From a candidate division KSB1 bacterium (GTDB lineage Bacteria; Zhuqueibacterota; Zhuqueibacteria; Zhuqueibacterales; Zhuqueibacteraceae), in assembly GCA_034506175.1 (NCBI GenBank), contig JAPDQB010000049.1:1-50638 (forward strand): a DNA stretch of 50,638 nucleotides, read 5' to 3'. Position numbers and translations under genes: made by a program. Of the stretch, positions 48,174-50,638 are shown piece after piece (the first letter of the stretch is position 1; every line of letters starts with the position of its first letter). Below the pieces are notes generated by a model that was not told the origin of the DNA, did not search any database, and was given only the letters and a program-made list of their open reading frames with translations.

Positions 48174-49152
48174 GCTTGTTCCTCTTTACACATCCAAACC
48201 TGCTTTGCCGCCCGTCATGCCCGACCCTGCCTGCTGGGTGATTCGCCGCACCCATTTTCCCGATCACATCACCTTTCACACGCCCGGACTCAAAGGCTAC
48301 AAGACTTCCGAATACAACGGCCACAATGCGCAGGAGTTCGTCTCGATCAGCATCACTGGCACGGCGTGCGCGTTGAGCTGCGAGCATTGCAAGATGAGCG
48401 TGCTCAAGGGCATGATGGCACTGCCGCAATTCGAGGGCTCGTTGTTTGATTTGTGCGCCGCTCTCGCCCGGCGCGGGGCACGCGGGGTGTTGATCTCCGG
48501 CGGCAGTGACCGGCAGGGCCGTGTGCCGCTGCTGCCTCATATTCCCGACATGATTCGCGTTCGTCACGAGTTGGGACTCGCCCTGCGTGTTCATGTGGGC
48601 CTGCCGGATGAAGAGACCTGCGCCGCATTGGCCGAAGTCGGCATTGACGGCGCGATGATCGATGTCATCGGCCATCGAGACACGATTCGTGAAGTTTATC
48701 ATTTGGATTCGTCTCCGGAAGCTTATGAAACCGCGCTCGGGCATCTCGAGCGCCACAATGTTCCGACCGTGCCGCACATCATTCTCGGCCTGCATTTCGG
48801 TCGCATGCTGGGGGAATGGCGCGCCCTGGAGATGATCGCGCGTCATCCGCCGAAAATTTTGGTGCTCGTGATTTTGATGCCGCTCAACGGCACGCCAATG
48901 GCGGTGACCAGACCGCCGTCTCTGGATGAGATCGGAAATTTTTTTGCGACGGCGCGCAAAACGCTGCCCGCCACGCCGGTGATGTTGGGGTGCGCGCGGC
49001 CGCTGGGACAAATCAAATTCGATATCGACCGGTTGGCCATCGATGCCGGCTTGAATGGCATCGCCTATCCGGCGGAGGGCATTGTCGAATATGCGCGGCA
49101 GAAAAGATTGATACCGAATTTCATCAACGCGTGTTGTGGGGTAACGTGGTGA
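48166..49152 (+). CDS. Radical-SAM protein, LipS1/LipS2 type lipoyl synthase subunit
   Basis: 328 residues. The [4Fe-4S] motif is C-x3-C-x2-C in SITGTACALSCEHCKMSVLK. Further on: GARGVLISGGSDRQGRVPLL, VHVGLPDEETCAALAEVGID and PLNGTPMAVTRPPSLDEIG. A C-terminal CC (NACCGVTW) and the Cys in VMLGCARPLGQIKFDIDRLA may bind the second cluster. Placed between lipoate ligase and another radical-SAM gene, it fits one half of the two-protein lipoyl synthase (LipS1/LipS2) that replaces LipA. Which of the two it is I cannot say. ATG 48166 follows GGAGG by six nt. Confidence 0.8.
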   Translation: MPELVPLYTSKPALPPVMPDPACWVIRRTHFPDHITFHTPGLKGYKTSEYNGHNAQEFVSISITGTACALSCEHCKMSVLKGMMALPQFEGSLFDLCAALARRGARGVLISGGSDRQGRVPLLPHIPDMIRVRHELGLALRVHVGLPDEETCAALAEVGIDGAMIDVIGHRDTIREVYHLDSSPEAYETALGHLERHNVPTVPHIILGLHFGRMLGEWRALEMIARHPPKILVLVILMPLNGTPMAVTRPPSLDEIGNFFATARKTLPATPVMLGCARPLGQIKFDIDRLAIDAGLNGIAYPAEGIVEYARQKRLIPNFINACCGVTW

Positions 49153-49178
49153 ATTTTGTAGTTGAGATTTTGTAGTCA

Positions 49179-49270
49179 CGCCTTCAGGCGCTGGAACAGT
49201 AGTGGACATAGTCCTAGAATTTTGTATGAATTGGGCCGCCTGAACTCGGAGTGCAAAACTTCAGTTTTGC
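49179..49270. repeat. Two short palindromes in the gap between the radical-SAM genes
   Basis: CGCCT-TC-AGGCG at 49179-49190 (within gtagtcacgccttcaggcg) and GCAAAACT-TC-AGTTTTGC at 49253-49270, the latter preceded by CTCGGAGT as in the 13431 repeat. A third piece (cccgaagggactactac, 49329-49345) is the 3' half of the gtagt...actac type. The 211-bp gap holds no gene. Confidence 0.7.
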
Positions 49271-49363
49271 GATGCTGCAGCCTTGCACGCCGTTCAGATG
49301 AGTAAACTTTTACGTGTTGGATAACAGCCCCCGAAGGGACTACTACGAAAAATTGAGGAATCC

Positions 49364-50464
49364 ATGGCCAAAGTAACGATCCCCTCTTACCTGCAAGCGG
49401 AACAATTTCAAATCAGCCCGGATTATGTGCGCATCAGCATGGCGGCAGCGATTGAACTGCGCTTGAAGCCCGGCCGTTTGCTGCGCGATTGCCATTGCGG
49501 CTGCATCAACCTGTTGCAAAATTATCCTGAAGGCTGCTACGCCAACTGCACCTACTGCGGCCTCGCGCGCGAACGGCCCGGCGTGCCCGAGGACAACACA
49601 TTCATTCGCGTGGCCTGGCCGCTTTATCCGACGGATTTGGTCGCCGAAAAAATTGCTGAGAAAGAAGCCCGCAGCAGTGTCGGTCGTGTTTGCATTGCGC
49701 AAGTGCAGGATCATCGCGCGTACGATGATTTGATCGACATGACGCTGCGCATCCGGCGCGCTGCCAGGCTGGTGCCGATTTCCGCATTGGTGAGCGCCAC
49801 CACGCTGAATGAAGAGCGGCTTTACAAAATCAAGGAGGCGGGCGCGGACATCGTTGGCGTCGGATTGGATGCGGCCTCCGAGGAGGTGTTTTACAACACC
49901 CGCGGCAAAGGCGCGCGCAGCCCGCATGATTGGGAGCATCACTGGCAGATTATTCGCGCCGCGCGGCGCATCTTCGGCCCGATGAAGGTCAACTGCCACA
50001 TCATCGTCGGCCTCGGCGAGACTGATCGCGAGCTCGTCGATTTGTTTTATCAGCTCAAATCCGAGCAAATTGCCGGCTATCTTTTTTCATTCAATCCCGA
50101 ACCCGGCACGGCGATGCAGGAAGTGCCCCGTGCGCCCATTCAGCGCTGGCGCCGCATTCAACTCGTCAAGTATCTCATCGAAAATTACGATTTGCCACCC
50201 GATGCCATTGAGTTCGACGCGCCCGGCAACATTGCCCGGCTCGATGCGCCGGATATTGTCGTTGACGCCGCCATCGATACCGGCTTGCCGTTCATGACCA
50301 ATGGCTGTCCGGATCGCGATGGTGTCATGGCTTGCAACCGGCCGTATGGTTCGTACCGTCCCGGTGAGGAATACCGGGATTATCCTTTTGTGCCAAACAC
50401 GGATGATTTGGTGGTCATTCGCAAACAGATGAAGCTCGACGAAGTGTGGGCGAAAATTTCGTAG
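49364..50464 (+). CDS. Radical-SAM protein, LipS1/LipS2 type lipoyl synthase subunit
   Basis: 366 residues. The cluster motif is C-x3-C-x2-C in PEGCYANCTYCGLARERPGV, preceded by more cysteines (DCHCGCINLLQN). Later parts are ISALVSATTLNEERLYKIKE, GVGLDAASEEVFYNTRGKGA and CHIIVGLGETDRELVDLFYQ, resembling biotin-synthase-like radical-SAM barrels. C-terminal cysteines (NGCPDRDGVMACNRPYGSYR) could hold an auxiliary, sacrificial sulfur cluster. With the upstream radical-SAM protein it probably inserts sulfur into octanoyl groups. GAGG lies 5 nt before ATG 49364. Confidence 0.82.
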   Translation: MAKVTIPSYLQAEQFQISPDYVRISMAAAIELRLKPGRLLRDCHCGCINLLQNYPEGCYANCTYCGLARERPGVPEDNTFIRVAWPLYPTDLVAEKIAEKEARSSVGRVCIAQVQDHRAYDDLIDMTLRIRRAARLVPISALVSATTLNEERLYKIKEAGADIVGVGLDAASEEVFYNTRGKGARSPHDWEHHWQIIRAARRIFGPMKVNCHIIVGLGETDRELVDLFYQLKSEQIAGYLFSFNPEPGTAMQEVPRAPIQRWRRIQLVKYLIENYDLPPDAIEFDAPGNIARLDAPDIVVDAAIDTGLPFMTNGCPDRDGVMACNRPYGSYRPGEEYRDYPFVPNTDDLVVIRKQMKLDEVWAKIS

Positions 50465-50638
50465 TCGCGCCTTCAAGCGCAGACCCTGAAGGGTCTGCTG
50501 CAAAAAATTCAACTCCCATCCGCCTGCTGAACCTCGGCCTCACCGAATCCTGGCGCACGCAGGCGGTGTATCACGCGGTCGCGGAGTTGATGCACGCGGA
50601 GGCTCCGGATACCATCATCATCTGCCGGCCGCAAACAC
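50446..50638 (+). CDS. Second lipoate-ligase-like protein, cut by window edge
   Basis: The visible family-like part begins at 50518: IRLLNLGLTESWRTQAVYHA, then VAELMHAEAPDTIIICRPQ, which fits the start of a lipoate/octanoate ligase family protein. No ATG, GTG or TTG lies just before it; the nearest in-frame start is GTG 50446, inside the previous gene, and the leader between would be translated from the palindromic repeat at 50479-50498. The real start may be unusual or the repeat may have replaced it. The gene continues past the edge. Confidence 0.6.
   Translation, partial: MGENFVVAPSSADPEGSAAKNSTPIRLLNLGLTESWRTQAVYHAVAELMHAEAPDTIIICRPQT
50479..50498. repeat. Palindromic repeat with 9-bp arms
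   Basis: GCAGACCCT-GA-AGGGTCTGC, preceded by gtagtcgcgccttcaagcgc. This is the fullest copy of the gtagt...cgccttcaggcg...accctgaagggt type seen in fragments at 46875 and 49170-49345. Confidence 0.75.

Overview
The window is about 50.6 kb of bacterial chromosome, moderately GC-rich, with Shine-Dalgarno sites, sigma-70-type promoters and three tRNA genes. It has no rRNA, no CRISPR array and no intact prophage. Menaquinone is made by the futalosine route, lipoyl groups appear to be made by a radical-SAM pair in place of LipA, and there is an RND pump, an ETF/beta-oxidation cluster and many short palindromic intergenic repeats. This fits an uncultured FCB-type lineage (for example KSB1, Calditrichota or Latescibacterota), but that placement is inference from gene content only.

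Layout. 1-0.7 kb: remains of a cyclic-nucleotide-binding protein, a DUF4396 protein and an ECF sigma factor. 0.7-8 kb (minus): RND pump permease and lipoprotein adaptor, OsmC peroxidase, esterase, glutamate dehydrogenase. 8-13 kb (minus): an AlbA_2/GHKL regulator coupled to a fused nucleotidyltransferase, a TPR protein, a large aldo/keto reductase and a small helical protein. 13-18 kb: an aldo/keto reductase remnant, a YdjM-like membrane protein, a GT51 transglycosylase with a small winged-helix protein, and a phosphodiester glycosidase with a small zinc-ribbon-like protein. 18-19.1 kb: tRNA-Gly, tRNA-Cys, tRNA-Leu and a transposase remnant.

19.2-30.5 kb (plus) is the menaquinone region: UbiX-like and UbiD-like proteins, a frameshifted AlbA_2/TPR protein, a TPR-like protein, a fused MqnE-MqnA protein and MqnC. 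Between mqnEA and mqnC lie an Rpn-type nuclease, an MjaI-type m4C methyltransferase carrying a nuclease-fold tail, and the internally deleted MjaI-type restriction gene.

30.6-43.4 kb (minus): dienelactone hydrolase, an IS4-type remnant, a methyltransferase, etfA/etfB, acyl-CoA dehydrogenase, FadJ-type and thiolase genes. An accessory patch at 37.5-39.7 kb splits the fatty-acid genes. It holds an intact RelE-like toxin-antitoxin pair and several broken genes (nucleotidyltransferase with an in-frame TAG, sulfatase-modifying-factor fragment, DUF4258 gene with an in-frame TGA). 43.7-50.6 kb (plus): Uma2 nuclease, DHDPS-family aldolase, rhomboid protease, then a lipoylation cluster: GcvH-like carrier, lipoate ligase, two radical-SAM proteins of LipS1/LipS2 type and the start of a second ligase.

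The most notable points are the MqnE-MqnA fusion, the methyltransferase with a degenerate SNase-like domain beside its broken restriction partner, the non-canonical lipoylation cluster, two nucleotidyltransferase modules of TA-like architecture, and localised gene decay. All function calls are from reading the translated sequence; no searches were run.
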